From Branchiibius cervicis (lineage in GTDB: Bacteria; Actinomycetota; Actinomycetes; Actinomycetales; Dermatophilaceae): 64,000 nt of DNA. Under the pieces are notes generated by a model. That model was not told the DNA's origin and searched no databases. It saw nothing but the letters and a program-made list of their open reading frames with translations. The stretch is from positions 620,001 through 684,000 of the forward strand of contig NZ_JBHSWJ010000002.1 in the NCBI RefSeq assembly GCF_042661605.1. The letters run 5' to 3'. Shown here in pieces: positions 1-10,937 of this stretch. The translations under genes and the position numbers were made by a program. Position 1 is the first letter of the stretch, and each line of letters opens with the position of its first letter.

Positions 1-752
1 ATCAGGTGGATCGCGAACCATGTCTTACCGTCCCACCGGCGGTGCTTGGCCAGGGTCGCGATCGGCTCCTTGCCCCGGTCGAGGCTGATCGGGTCGATGG
101 TCGTCATCACGCAGCGGTCCACGGCTTTGGCGACGCGGAACGGTACGTCGCCGATGCGCACGGCGCTCCACTCGTCCTCGACGAACGCTTCTTCCCCGTC
201 GATGATCACGTTGGCCCGGAACCGTTGCACCGCAAGGTCATTGCTCGCCCACTGGCTGAGCTGAGTCACCGAGGCCGTGCTGGCCAGTGTGACCGGGTAC
301 CCGTCCTGGAAGACAGCGTGATCCCCGCTGCGGGAAAACTCCGGGTTGAGCGAGCGCTGGGTGGGGTCCTCGCACCACACCAGGTGCAGATCGCCGCGGC
401 CGAGGACGCCGGCCAGCCACGCGTCAGCGTCGGCGCCGGCGTAGCGGACCTTGGTGTGCGGCCGGGTGAAGAGACGCGCGGGAGCCAGCCGGCCGTCGTA
501 GGGGAAGGAGATCTCAATGGTCTCGGCGCCGGGCGCGGACAGGGTCAGGTCCGCGCTGCCGCCGGTTTGGGGCGTGTCCGCGACGATCGTGAAGAGCTGG
601 TTCATCTCGCGAGCGGAGACCATGTCACCGGCGTCGTCGACGATCATCCACTCCCGATCGCCGCGCAGACCGGCCAGTCCGATGTACGCCGAGTCGACGC
701 TCCGGATGGCCGTGGACTTGACGGGGTGGAGGTTGAGGGCGGTGACGCGCAC
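1..752 (-). CDS. MOSC domain protein (C-terminal end outside window)
   Basis: About 250 residues are visible, read from a GTG at 752. The first ~115 residues match the MOSC N-terminal beta-barrel domain (VTALNLHPVKS near the start, then GLRGDREWMIVDD). The MOSC core follows, with RFRANVIIDG, EDEW, IGDVPFRV and RCVMTTIDP. Such proteins (YcbX/mARC-like) bind molybdenum cofactor and reduce N-hydroxylated compounds, or otherwise handle Mo/S chemistry; the Moco-ligating cysteine usually lies further C-terminal and cannot be seen here. The gene begins 10 nt after the APC permease stop, so the two are probably cotranscribed. The family call is firm and the substrate unknown. The frame is open to the window edge, so the gene is partial. 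Confidence 0.85.
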   Translation of the reverse strand, partial: MRVTALNLHPVKSTAIRSVDSAYIGLAGLRGDREWMIVDDAGDMVSAREMNQLFTIVADTPQTGGSADLTLSAPGAETIEISFPYDGRLAPARLFTRPHTKVRYAGADADAWLAGVLGRGDLHLVWCEDPTQRSLNPEFSRSGDHAVFQDGYPVTLASTASVTQLSQWASNDLAVQRFRANVIIDGEEAFVEDEWSAVRIGDVPFRVAKAVDRCVMTTIDPISLDRGKEPIATLAKHRRWDGKTWFAIHL

Positions 753-762
753 GGTCTCCAGG

Positions 763-2478
763 CTAGTCGTCCAGATCCTCGCGCCGGACGGCACGCTGAC
801 CGGGCGGCAGGTTGGACAAGTCCTCCTTGATGAGGATGTCCGGCAGCCCGGAGTCGGGCAAGCGCACCTCGGCGTCCCCGGCGGGATCGTGTGGGATACC
901 GGCGAGGACGAGTTCGTGGGCCGCCTTGCGAGGCAATGTCTTCTGCCGGAAGTAGTCGGACTTGATCAGCCACCACGCCACCATCAGCACGACACCCAGT
1001 ACCAGGGCCGCGATGCCGACCACGGCGACGGCTCCGTGACCGAAGATCGTGATGTTGTTGCCGTCGTCGTCGGTCAACCAGTCCGGGGCCCAGTAGGACT
1101 TCACCGCGTAGACGAAGGCGCCCGCCAGGATGAGGCCGCCGAGCAACGGGAACAGGCCCTGCATCACGAAGTTGCGCCACGAACTGAGCAGGTTGCGCCG
1201 GTAGAAGACCACGCAGGCGAAGCCGGTGAGGCCGTAGTAGAACGCGATCATCAACCCGATCGAGCCGATCAGGGCGGACAGCAGGTTCTGGCTGATCAGG
1301 GTGAAGATCAGGTAGAAGACCACCGAGATGACGCCCATGCCGATGGTCGACCAGGTGGGGGTCAGGTATTTGGGGTGGATCCGGGCGAACCGCTCCGGGA
1401 TCGCCTTGTAGACCGCCATCGACAACGCGGTGCGGGCCGTCGGCAGGATCGTGGTCTGGGTGGAGGCTGAGGCGGAGGTCAGGATGGAGGCGGCCAGCAG
1501 CAGTTGGCCCACGTGTCCCAGGGCGCTGCTGCCGAACAACGCGGGGGAGATGGCCGAGAAGACGTCCTCGGAGTTGGCCTGGTTGCCCAGGCCGATTCCC
1601 TTCGTGCCCGTGCCCGCGAACGCCACTGCGGCGACCGTGACGATCGCGTAGGTGAACAGCAGGATGAGGGTCGACAGGACTGCTGCGCGTCCCGGAGTGG
1701 TCGCGGGGTCGTCGGTTTCCTCGTTGATCGAGACCGCCGAGTCCCAGCCCCAGTAGATGAAGACAGCGGTCAGGAGGGCCGGCGCGATGACCTGCGTGAA
1801 GGACAGACCGCCCGGCCAGAACCAACTCCATTGCGGATGCAGGGAATACGACTCCGCGTGTCCTGTGTAGACCTTGATCAGCGCCACGGCCGCGAAGAGG
1901 AAGAGCACCAGGACCTCGATGGTCAGCAGGCCGTACTGGATCCGGGCGCTGATCTCGATCCCGCGGTAGCAGATGTAGGTCATCACGGCGATCCAGATGA
2001 TCCCGGCGACCGTGGACCAGAAGGTGCTGCTGGACAACGTGTTGTGCAGTCCGAGGGTGTCGGCGAAGGAGAACGAGTACGAGCCGGCGATCTGGGCCAG
2101 GTTCGCCATCACGATCACATCGGCGGCGATGATGCCCCACCCGCTCATCCACCCGACCACGGGTCCGAAGGCCCGCGAGGCCCAGGTGAACGACGTACCG
2201 CAGTCCGGCTCGGCCTTGTTCAGCTCCTGGTAGGCGACCGCGATGAAGTACATCGGGATGAAGGCCAGCAGGATGATGGCGGGTGCTTTGACCCCGGCCA
2301 GCAGTGCGCCGCCGCTGGCGACCACGAAGCCCAGGCTCGCAGCCAGCGAATAGGCAGGGGCGGTCGAGGCGACCCCGACCACGATGGTGGACAGCAGCCC
2401 GACCGCTCCGGACTTCAGACCCTTGTCGCCGGAGGTTTCCGGGAAGCCGATCGGTGCGGCGTCAGGAGTAGTGCTCAC
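763..2478 (-). CDS. APC superfamily amino acid permease
   Basis: The 571-residue protein has about 12 hydrophobic segments. Its N-terminal LSTIVVGVASTAPAYSLAAS is typical of the first broken helix of APC transporters, and FAGTGTKGIGLGNQ and SASASTQTTILPTAR are conserved inner segments. The family moves amino acids or amines across the cytoplasmic membrane with protons; the substrate cannot be read from sequence. Residues ~520-571 form a charged cytoplasmic tail. The start ATG at 2478 is preceded by a modest purine stretch. It lies 10 nt upstream of the MOSC gene and 70 nt downstream of the carbonic anhydrase stop, all on the minus strand. Confidence 0.9.
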   Translation of the reverse strand: MSTTPDAAPIGFPETSGDKGLKSGAVGLLSTIVVGVASTAPAYSLAASLGFVVASGGALLAGVKAPAIILLAFIPMYFIAVAYQELNKAEPDCGTSFTWASRAFGPVVGWMSGWGIIAADVIVMANLAQIAGSYSFSFADTLGLHNTLSSSTFWSTVAGIIWIAVMTYICYRGIEISARIQYGLLTIEVLVLFLFAAVALIKVYTGHAESYSLHPQWSWFWPGGLSFTQVIAPALLTAVFIYWGWDSAVSINEETDDPATTPGRAAVLSTLILLFTYAIVTVAAVAFAGTGTKGIGLGNQANSEDVFSAISPALFGSSALGHVGQLLLAASILTSASASTQTTILPTARTALSMAVYKAIPERFARIHPKYLTPTWSTIGMGVISVVFYLIFTLISQNLLSALIGSIGLMIAFYYGLTGFACVVFYRRNLLSSWRNFVMQGLFPLLGGLILAGAFVYAVKSYWAPDWLTDDDGNNITIFGHGAVAVVGIAALVLGVVLMVAWWLIKSDYFRQKTLPRKAAHELVLAGIPHDPAGDAEVRLPDSGLPDILIKEDLSNLPPGQRAVRREDLDD

Positions 2479-2548
2479 CAGCTGACGGTAGAGCGACCGG
2501 TGCGCCGGGGTAAGGCGTTACAGCGAACTCGCAGGTGGCATTCAGGTA

Positions 2549-3168
2549 TCACGCGGTGGTGATGTCGCCCACGGTGGTCGCCACGCTGGCCTTGCCGTCG
2601 CCGATCTCGTACGTCGCGCCGACGATCGCAAGCGTGCCGGCGTTGATTCGCTCGTGGATCGCCACCGAGCGTTCCTTCAGGAGGTTCGTCGTCACGCGGA
2701 CGTGCTCAGCCTCCAACTCCTCCAGCGTGGTGGCCCCATCGCGCCGGGCAGTCATCACACTGGGTGTCACTCGCTCGACGATGTCGCGCAGGAACCCGCC
2801 CGGCACCGTTCCCGACTGCACCGCATCCATCGTCGCCTTGATCGCTCCACAGGATTCGTGGCCCAGGACGACGATCAGCGGAACTCCGAGCTCAGCGACG
2901 CCGAACTCGATGGAGCCGAGGACCGCGTTGTCGATCACGTGCCCGGCCGTCCGCACCACGAACAGGTCGCCCAAGCCCTGGTCGAAGATGATTTCGGCCG
3001 CGACCCTGGAGTCAGCGCAGCCGAAGAAGATCGCCGATGGCGTCTGGCCGGCCTCCAGCAGGTGGCGACGCTGTGCGTCCTGGTTGGGGTGCCGGGGCGA
3101 ATTGGCCATGAACCGCTCGTTGCCGGCGGCCAGTTCGTCCCAGGCCCACTGCGGGGTCAGCGGGTGGC

Positions 3169-3172
<4 letters not shown>
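2549..3172 (-). CDS. Beta-class carbonic anhydrase
   Basis: This 207-residue cytoplasmic zinc enzyme interconverts CO2 and bicarbonate. The zinc site is complete: Cys52 and Asp54 with Arg56 in the CADSR motif, and His105 and Cys108 in GHESCGA. The GHVIDN and GSIEFGV segments also fit beta-class enzymes. Length is normal. The ATG overlaps the fumarase stop by four bases (ATGA), so translation is probably coupled to fumarase. The pairing suggests a link between CO2/bicarbonate supply and central carbon flux, but that is inference. Confidence 0.95.
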
Positions 3173-4848
<1,676 letters not shown>

Positions 4849-4923
4849 GTCTTCCAGATTATCGACACCCCTGCGGGTGACCTTCCGGTGGCTGCCCGGC
4901 GGGGGATTGGGTAGGCACTACAT

Positions 4924-6224
4924 ATGCGTCGGACGATCAAGCAGCAAGCCGCAGCCGTCGTGATCACCATGGTCGGATCTGCCGGGATCGCTGCGTGCTC
5001 GTCGGCGAGCGGGGGACGCCCAACCTCACCTGGTACATCAACCCCGACGGCGGCGGTTCGGACCCGACCAAGGGCGGTCAGGCCCAGTTGGCCAAGGAAT
5101 GCACCGCGGCCTCGGGCGGGAAATACACGATCACCATCCAGCAATTGCCCAACAGCGCAAGCGACCAGCGGATCCAGTTGTTGCGGCGCCTCGCCGCGGG
5201 GGACGCGTCGATGGACCTGATGAGTATGGACCCGGTGTTCGTGGCCGAATTCGCCGAAGCCGGCTACCTGGCTCCGGTGCCGCAGTCGATGCAGGCTGAA
5301 TTCACCCAGGACAGAGTGCAATCGGCGGTCGACGCCTCGAAGTGGCGGGGCAAGCTGGTCGCGGTGCCGTTCTGGGCGAACACCCAGGTGCTGTGGTACC
5401 GCAAGTCCGTCGCCGCCAAGGCCGGGCTGGACATGACCAAACCGGTCACCTGGGACCAGGTGATCTCGGCCGCGCAGAAGACCAAGACCACCCTGGGCGT
5501 GCAGGCCTCGCTCTACGAGGGCTACATGGTCTGGATCAATGCGCTGGTGGCGGGAGCGGGCGGCAAGATCGTCGAGAACCCGGGCGCGACGTACGACGAG
5601 TTGAAGCTCGGTCTGGACAGTCAGGCCGGGCGCGACGCGGCCAAGGTGATCCAGCAGGTGTCCGCCACGGGGGTCGGCGGGCCGGCCATGGGTTCAGCCA
5701 CCGAGACCGAGGCGCTCAACCTGTTCCAGAACACCACCACCAGCGGGTTCCTGGTGAACTGGCCTTACACCTACGCGGCGCTGCAGACCGCGAAGGTGCC
5801 GTTCATGAACGACATCGGCTGGACCACCTACCCGCAAACGGTCGCCGGCCAGCAGGCCCGGCCGCCGTTCGGCGGTATCGAGCTCGGGGTCGGCGCCAAG
5901 AGCTCGCATCAGGATCTGGCCTACCAGGCGGCGGCCTGCATCAGTAACGAGAAGAACCAGACGACGTACATGCTCGGTACGGGCAACCCGGCCAGCCGCA
6001 AGGCGGTCTTCGAGGAGGCAAGTGTGAAGAAGGCGTTCCCGATGGCCAGCCTGATCCAGCAGTCGCTGCAACAGGCCGCGCCGCGTCCGCAGTCGCAGTA
6101 CTACGGCGACATCTCCACCGGGATCCAGCAGAAGTTCAGCCCGCCGAATGCCGTCAACCAGCAGACTCCGGCCAAGGCGCAGCAGTTCATCCTGGACGTG
6201 CTCAACGGGAAGGCCCTGTTGTGA
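4924..6224 (+). CDS. LpqY-like sugar-binding lipoprotein (frame broken near 5011-5015)
   Basis: This is the solute-binding part of a carbohydrate ABC importer. The frame from ATG 4924 gives a lipoprotein signal peptide ending in the lipobox GIAAC (Cys25, codon 4996-4998). The mature protein (TPNLTWYINPDGGG..., then AEFAEAGYL and VLWYRKS) continues in another frame to 6224. Adding one G to the G5 run at 5011-5015 joins them into 433 residues, normal for family 1 binding proteins. The mature part resembles mycobacterial LpqY, a trehalose binder. It overlaps the next permease by four bases (GTGA). The break looks like a base-calling loss; as written, the lipoprotein would not be made from 4924. 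Confidence 0.85.
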
Positions 6225-7174
6225 CCGCGGTGGAAGCGCCGCAGACGCGTAGCGCACGCAACGAGAACAAGCCGCGGTTGTCCGACCGGGCCAAGGCCGA
6301 ACGGTCACTGGGCTGGAAGCTGGCCGGCCCGGCGTTCGTGATCATGTTGCTGGTCACCTTGTATCCGATCGCCTACGCGGTCTACCTGTCGTTGTTCAAC
6401 TACCGTCTGACCGACCCCTCGGGCCGCAGATTCGTCTTCTTACAGAACTACATCACTGCCTTCGGCGACCCGTTGTTCTGGCGGGCCGTCGGGGTCACCG
6501 TCGTGATCACGGTCATCACCCTCTTCTTCGAGCTCATCTTCGGCTTCCTGATCGCGCTGGTGATGAACAAGGTGGTCATCCCGCGGCGCACGTTGCGCAC
6601 CGTCGTACTCATCCCGTACGCGATCATCACCGTGGTGTCCGCCTTCAGCTGGAAGTACGCCGCGCAGGTCGACACGGGCTTCATCAACCACTGGCTGCAT
6701 ACCCTGACCTTCGGGGCGTGGGACCTGAACTTCAACTGGTTCGGCGGCACGTGGACCTCGATCTTCATCATCTGCCTGTCGGAGATCTGGAAGACCACGC
6801 CGTTCGTGTCGTTGCTGCTGCTGGCCGGTCTGGCCAACGTCGACTCCTCACTCGAGGAAGCTGCCGAGGTCGACGGAGCCACCTGGTGGCAGCGGATGAC
6901 CCGGGTGGTGCTGCCGAACATGAAGGCCGCGATCCTGGTGGCCGCGCTCTTCCGGACCCTGGACGCCTTCCGGATCTACGACAACCCCTTCATCATGACC
7001 GGCGGGGCCAACAACACCACGACACTGTCGATCCTGGTCGCCAACGAGACGATCAACCGGGTCGAGATCGGGATGGGCTCGGCCCTGGCCGTCATCTTGT
7101 TCATCTTCGTCCTGATCATCGCCTGGATCTTCATCAAGGGATTCAAGGTCGACCTGACGGCAGGGAGGAGCTGA
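6221..7174 (+). CDS. Sugar ABC transporter permease (SugA/MalF type)
   Basis: The 317-residue inner-membrane protein has six predicted helices. The EAA loop at about residues 207-226 (EEAAEVDGATWWQRMTRVVLP) docks with the ATPase. The N-terminal ~30 residues are polar and cytoplasmic. It starts at GTG 6221, overlapping the lipoprotein stop by four bases and preceded by a GGGAAGG stretch. Together with the next two genes it forms a complete binding-protein-dependent importer, most like the LpqY-SugABC disaccharide system. Substrate assignment is by resemblance only. Confidence 0.92.
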   Translation: MTAVEAPQTRSARNENKPRLSDRAKAERSLGWKLAGPAFVIMLLVTLYPIAYAVYLSLFNYRLTDPSGRRFVFLQNYITAFGDPLFWRAVGVTVVITVITLFFELIFGFLIALVMNKVVIPRRTLRTVVLIPYAIITVVSAFSWKYAAQVDTGFINHWLHTLTFGAWDLNFNWFGGTWTSIFIICLSEIWKTTPFVSLLLLAGLANVDSSLEEAAEVDGATWWQRMTRVVLPNMKAAILVAALFRTLDAFRIYDNPFIMTGGANNTTTLSILVANETINRVEIGMGSALAVILFIFVLIIAWIFIKGFKVDLTAGRS

Positions 7175-7177
7175 ACC

Positions 7178-8038
7178 GTGGCCAGCGCGAGAGAGAACCG
7201 CACCAAGTGGGGACTGTTCGCCGTCTCCATCCCGATCATGCTGTGGACGATCATCCCGCTGCTCTGGATCTTTGCCACGTCGCTGAAATCAACTGCGGCG
7301 CTAGGTGATCCGACCCAGAACTCCTTCGGCAACTTCTGGCCGAAGGAGCCCACCTGGGACAACTACTCGCTGATCTTCACCGGTGGCGCCAAGGATCTGT
7401 TCGTGCCGGCGCTGTGGCACTCGATCGTGGTGTGCCTGATCGCGACGCTGATCGCGGTCATCCTGGCAACGTTCTGCGCCTACGCGATCGCGCGGTTGGA
7501 CTTCCCCGGCAAGAAGCTGATCCTGGGCACAGCACTCGCGGTGTCGTTCTTCCCGGTGATCGCGATGGTGACGCCGCTGTTCAACCTGTGGCGGCAGATC
7601 GGCCTGTTCGACACCATCCCCGGCCTGATCATCCCCTATCTGGCGTTGACGCTGCCGCTGGCCATCTGGACGCTGACGGCGTTCTTCCAGCAGATCCCGT
7701 GGGAGATGGAGCAGGCCGCTCAGGTGGACGGCGCCAGCAGTTGGCAGGCATTCCGCAAGGTCATCGTGCCGCTGGCCGCGCCCGGCGTCTTCACGACGGC
7801 GATCATCTCCTTCTTCACCGCGTGGAACGATTTCGTCTTCTCCTCCAACCTGACCTCGTCCAACGCGCGCACCGTCCCAGCCGCCCTGGCCTTCTTCACC
7901 GGCGCGAGCCAGTTCGAACAACCGACGGGTGCCATCTGTGCGGCCGCCGTCGTCGTCACCATTCCCGTAGTCATCCTGGTGCTGGTCTTCCAGCGTCGTA
8001 TCGTGACCGGACTGACGTCCGGTGCGGTCAAGGGCTAA
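7178..8038 (+). CDS. Sugar ABC transporter permease (SugB/MalG type)
   Basis: The 286-residue second permease subunit has about six helices. Its EAA motif is EQAAQVDGASSWQAFRKVIVPL, around residues 176-198. The GTG start at 7178 follows a strong GGGAGGAG ribosome site and lies 3 nt after the SugA-type stop. It pairs with the upstream permease to form the translocation channel. Length and motif order are normal for MalG-family proteins. Confidence 0.92.
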   Translation: MASARENRTKWGLFAVSIPIMLWTIIPLLWIFATSLKSTAALGDPTQNSFGNFWPKEPTWDNYSLIFTGGAKDLFVPALWHSIVVCLIATLIAVILATFCAYAIARLDFPGKKLILGTALAVSFFPVIAMVTPLFNLWRQIGLFDTIPGLIIPYLALTLPLAIWTLTAFFQQIPWEMEQAAQVDGASSWQAFRKVIVPLAAPGVFTTAIISFFTAWNDFVFSSNLTSSNARTVPAALAFFTGASQFEQPTGAICAAAVVVTIPVVILVLVFQRRIVTGLTSGAVKG

Positions 8039-8068
8039 CGCGACCATTCCGACTCCCGAGGAGCGCCC

Positions 8069-9319
8069 ATGGCACACATCGAACTCAAACACCTGGTCAA
8101 GAAGTACGGCGATGGGTTCCCTGCCGTCAACGACGTCTCGCTCGACATCGCCGACGGGGAATTCGTCATCCTGGTCGGCCCGTCCGGCTGCGGTAAGTCC
8201 ACCCTGCTGCGAATGATCGTGGGACTGGAGGACATCACCTCCGGTGAGCTGGACATCAACGACAAGCGGGTCAACGACCTCGCCCCGCGGGATCGCAACC
8301 TGGCGATGGTCTTCCAGAACTACGCGCTCTACCCGCACCTGACGGTGCGCGAGAACATCGCCTTCCCGTTGCGGCTGGCCAAGGGCAAGCACTCCGAGGA
8401 GGAGATCCAGGCCAAGGTCGACCGGGCCGCGGAAATGCTGGAGCTGACCGAGCACCTGGAGCGCAAACCCGCCAACCTGTCCGGTGGCCAGCGTCAACGC
8501 GTCGCCATGGGCCGGGCCATCGTGCGAGACGCCGACGCGTTCCTCTTCGACGAGCCGCTGTCGAACCTCGACGCCAAGCTGCGCGGCCAGATGCGCACCG
8601 AGATCGCCCGCATGCAGCGCCGACTGGGCATCACCACGATCTACGTGACCCACGACCAGGTCGAAGCCATGACGCTGGGGGACCGGGTCGCCGTACTCTC
8701 CAAGGGCGTTCTGCAGCAGGTGGCCTCACCGAGGGAGCTGTACGAACAGCCGGTGAACCTCTTCGTCGCGGGCTTCATCGGCTCACCGCCGATGAACTTC
8801 CTGCCCGCCCAGGTCGACGGGAACACCTTGAAGCTGCCTTTCGTCGACGTGCCGATCCCGGACGATCTCGCTGAGAAAGTCTCCGGCCACGACGTCGTCA
8901 TCGTCGGGCTGCGGCCGGAGGAGATCAAGCACGCCGAGGTCAACCCGATCGACGACGGAGCCGCCTTCAACGCGGTCGTCGACGTCACCGAGTGGCTGGG
9001 CAACGAGCAGTACGCCTACGTGCCGTTCGACGCCGACCCGAAGGTGGCCCAGGCGCTCGCCGACCTCGACCGGGACCTGGACGGGGAGAGCATGCGCACC
9101 CAACTGGTGGTCAACCTGGACTCGCGCTCCCGGATCCTGGAGGGAGACGACGTGACCTTCGTGTTCAGCCCGGGCACGATGCACGTCTTCGACCCGGAGA
9201 CCGGTGAGAATCTCACCCGCGACGACGAGAAGGCCGCCGAGATCGCCAAGGAGTCGGAGGAGGCGCGCAAGGCCGCCCTGTCCCGGGCGAAGGCGCGCGA
9301 GGAGAAGATCGCCTCCTAA
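8069..9319 (+). CDS. Sugar ABC transporter ATPase (UgpC/MsmX/SugC type)
   Basis: The 416-residue nucleotide-binding subunit carries Walker A GPSGCGKST, Q-loop, signature LSGGQRQRVAMGRA, Walker B FLFDEPLSNLD and the switch His in YVTHDQ. Residues ~245 onward form the MalK-type regulatory/TOBE region. A charged, probably helical tail (from about residue 385, rich in Glu, Lys, Arg and Ala) extends beyond the usual MsmX length. A GAGGAG ribosome site precedes ATG 8069. In actinobacteria one such ATPase may serve several importers; here it is encoded with its own permeases. Confidence 0.95.
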   Translation: MAHIELKHLVKKYGDGFPAVNDVSLDIADGEFVILVGPSGCGKSTLLRMIVGLEDITSGELDINDKRVNDLAPRDRNLAMVFQNYALYPHLTVRENIAFPLRLAKGKHSEEEIQAKVDRAAEMLELTEHLERKPANLSGGQRQRVAMGRAIVRDADAFLFDEPLSNLDAKLRGQMRTEIARMQRRLGITTIYVTHDQVEAMTLGDRVAVLSKGVLQQVASPRELYEQPVNLFVAGFIGSPPMNFLPAQVDGNTLKLPFVDVPIPDDLAEKVSGHDVVIVGLRPEEIKHAEVNPIDDGAAFNAVVDVTEWLGNEQYAYVPFDADPKVAQALADLDRDLDGESMRTQLVVNLDSRSRILEGDDVTFVFSPGTMHVFDPETGENLTRDDEKAAEIAKESEEARKAALSRAKAREEKIAS

Positions 9320-9328
9320 GCTGGCATC

Positions 9329-10015
9329 GTGCAGCTTCCCGTTGTCCTCATCACCGGCGGCACGCGCGGGATCGGCGCCGCCGTCGCCGAGTCCCTGGCG
9401 CCCGATCATCACCTGCTGATCGGCGGACGGTCGGCTTCGTCGGTGACCGAAGCGGTCGCGTCGTACCCGTCGGCGTCGGGTTTCGTAGCCGATCTGGCCT
9501 CGCCCTCCGAGGTCGCGGCGGCGGTGGCCGGTGTGGAGCGCCTCGATGCGGTGGTGCACTCGGCGGGCGTCCTCGGGTCGGGCACGGTTGCCGACCTGTC
9601 ACGTGATGACTGGCGTAAGACGCTGGAGCTCAACGTGGTTGCGGTTGCCGACCTGACGCGTGAGTTGCTGCCGCTGTTGCGGGCAGCACGGGGGACCGTG
9701 GTCACGATCAACTCCGGCAGCGGCCTGCGGTCCAACGCGAAGGGTGGTCTCTACTCCGCCTCCAAGTTCGCTCTGCGGGCGTTCACCGACGCGCTGCGGG
9801 AGGAGGAGCGGTCGCACGGCGTACGAGTGTCCGGCATCCATCCCGGTCGGGTGGCAACCGACATGCAGCGGGAGTTGAAGCAGATCGAAGGGGAGGAGTA
9901 CGACGAGTCGCTCTACCTCAAACCCGAATCCGTTGCTGCCGCAGTGCGATTGGCGCTCACCATCGGTCGGGATGCCTGCATCGAGGAGCTCTCGATCCGC
10001 CCCGGCCCGCGTTAG
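9329..10015 (+). CDS. Short-chain dehydrogenase/reductase
   Basis: The 228-residue Rossmann oxidoreductase has the cofactor motif TGGTRGIG at residues 8-15. The N-H-A-type segment is replaced by HSAG, followed by the active-site Ser in SGSGL and the YSASK Tyr/Lys pair, then HPGRVATDM. It starts at GTG 9329, 9 nt after the ATPase stop, without a clear ribosome site. Its stop codon overlaps the convergent kinase stop by four bases. Substrate unknown; the neighbourhood makes a sugar or polyol possible but unproven. Confidence 0.88.
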   Translation: MQLPVVLITGGTRGIGAAVAESLAPDHHLLIGGRSASSVTEAVASYPSASGFVADLASPSEVAAAVAGVERLDAVVHSAGVLGSGTVADLSRDDWRKTLELNVVAVADLTRELLPLLRAARGTVVTINSGSGLRSNAKGGLYSASKFALRAFTDALREEERSHGVRVSGIHPGRVATDMQRELKQIEGEEYDESLYLKPESVAAAVRLALTIGRDACIEELSIRPGPR

Positions 10016-10932
10016 ACCGGGAGTTCGTCGCGGCGGGGCGGGTCGGCCCCTGCGCGGGAGACCGTGATCGCCGAGCAGGCGATCGCCCGTAGGGCAGCGG
10101 GTAGGACGTCCTGAAGGCCGGCTGAGCGCAGGGCGGTGCGGGACTCGGGGCCGCCGAGCAGCCCGGCGCCCAGCAGGCCTGAGATCAGCCCGGACTGGAA
10201 CGAGTCCCCGGCGCCCACCGTGTCCACGACATCCACGGAAGCCCCTGGCACGTCGGCGAACTCCCCGGTACGCGTGAGGTGCATCCGTGCGCCGGACGGG
10301 CCGAGAGTAGCGACCGTGAGCGACGGGCCGAGTTGACCCCACAGGTTCAGCACCGCATCCAGGGAGGCCTCCTGGCCGTAGAGCCAGGCGATGTCCTCAT
10401 CACTTGCCTTGACCACGTCGGACAGGCCGATCAACTGCTCGACCTGTGCGCGAGCATCGTGCGGGTCGCCCATCAAAGACGGTCGCGCGTTGGGGTCGAA
10501 GGAGACGGTGGCGTGTTCGCGGGCGGTGCGGACGGCGTGCTCGACCTGGATCGCTCCCGGCTGCAGGACGGCGGCGATCGAGCCGGTGTGGAAATGCCCG
10601 AAGTCGTGGGAGAGCTGCTGCTCGAACCGCCAGTCGATGTCGAACGCGTAGCTGGCAGAACCGTCCTGGGCCAAGGTGGCCTGCGCGGTGCTGGTCCGGG
10701 CCGCGGTGTCCGAGCCGGGGGTGAGACCGACGCCGTCTTCGGCCAGCTGGCCCACGATGAGCGCACCGTAGGGGTCCCCAGCGATGTGGGTCGCCAGTTC
10801 GGTCTCGTGGCCCAGGCGGGCCAGCCCGACGGCGACGTTGAGTGGACTGCCGCCCACGTGCGCTTCGACGGATCCGTCCTGTCGCCGTACGACGTCGATC
10901 AAGGCCTCTCCGGCGACGAGAACCCGGGCCAT
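10012..10932 (-). CDS. PfkB-family carbohydrate kinase (fructokinase-like)
   Basis: This 306-residue ribokinase-family enzyme phosphorylates a sugar with ATP. It shows the N-terminal GGSPLNVAVGLARLG signature and the C-terminal DTVGAGDSFQSGL motif with catalytic Asp in GAGD. The ATG at 10932 was chosen because the family begins MARVLVAGEALID; the open frame runs further upstream but that part overlaps glpX. It begins 5 nt after the restored glpX stop, so glpX and the kinase form one transcription unit. Fructokinase is the best guess; other hexose or nucleoside substrates remain possible. Confidence 0.9.
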   Translation of the reverse strand: MARVLVAGEALIDVVRRQDGSVEAHVGGSPLNVAVGLARLGHETELATHIAGDPYGALIVGQLAEDGVGLTPGSDTAARTSTAQATLAQDGSASYAFDIDWRFEQQLSHDFGHFHTGSIAAVLQPGAIQVEHAVRTAREHATVSFDPNARPSLMGDPHDARAQVEQLIGLSDVVKASDEDIAWLYGQEASLDAVLNLWGQLGPSLTVATLGPSGARMHLTRTGEFADVPGASVDVVDTVGAGDSFQSGLISGLLGAGLLGGPESRTALRSAGLQDVLPAALRAIACSAITVSRAGADPPRRDELPV

Positions 10933-10937
10933 CGCGC

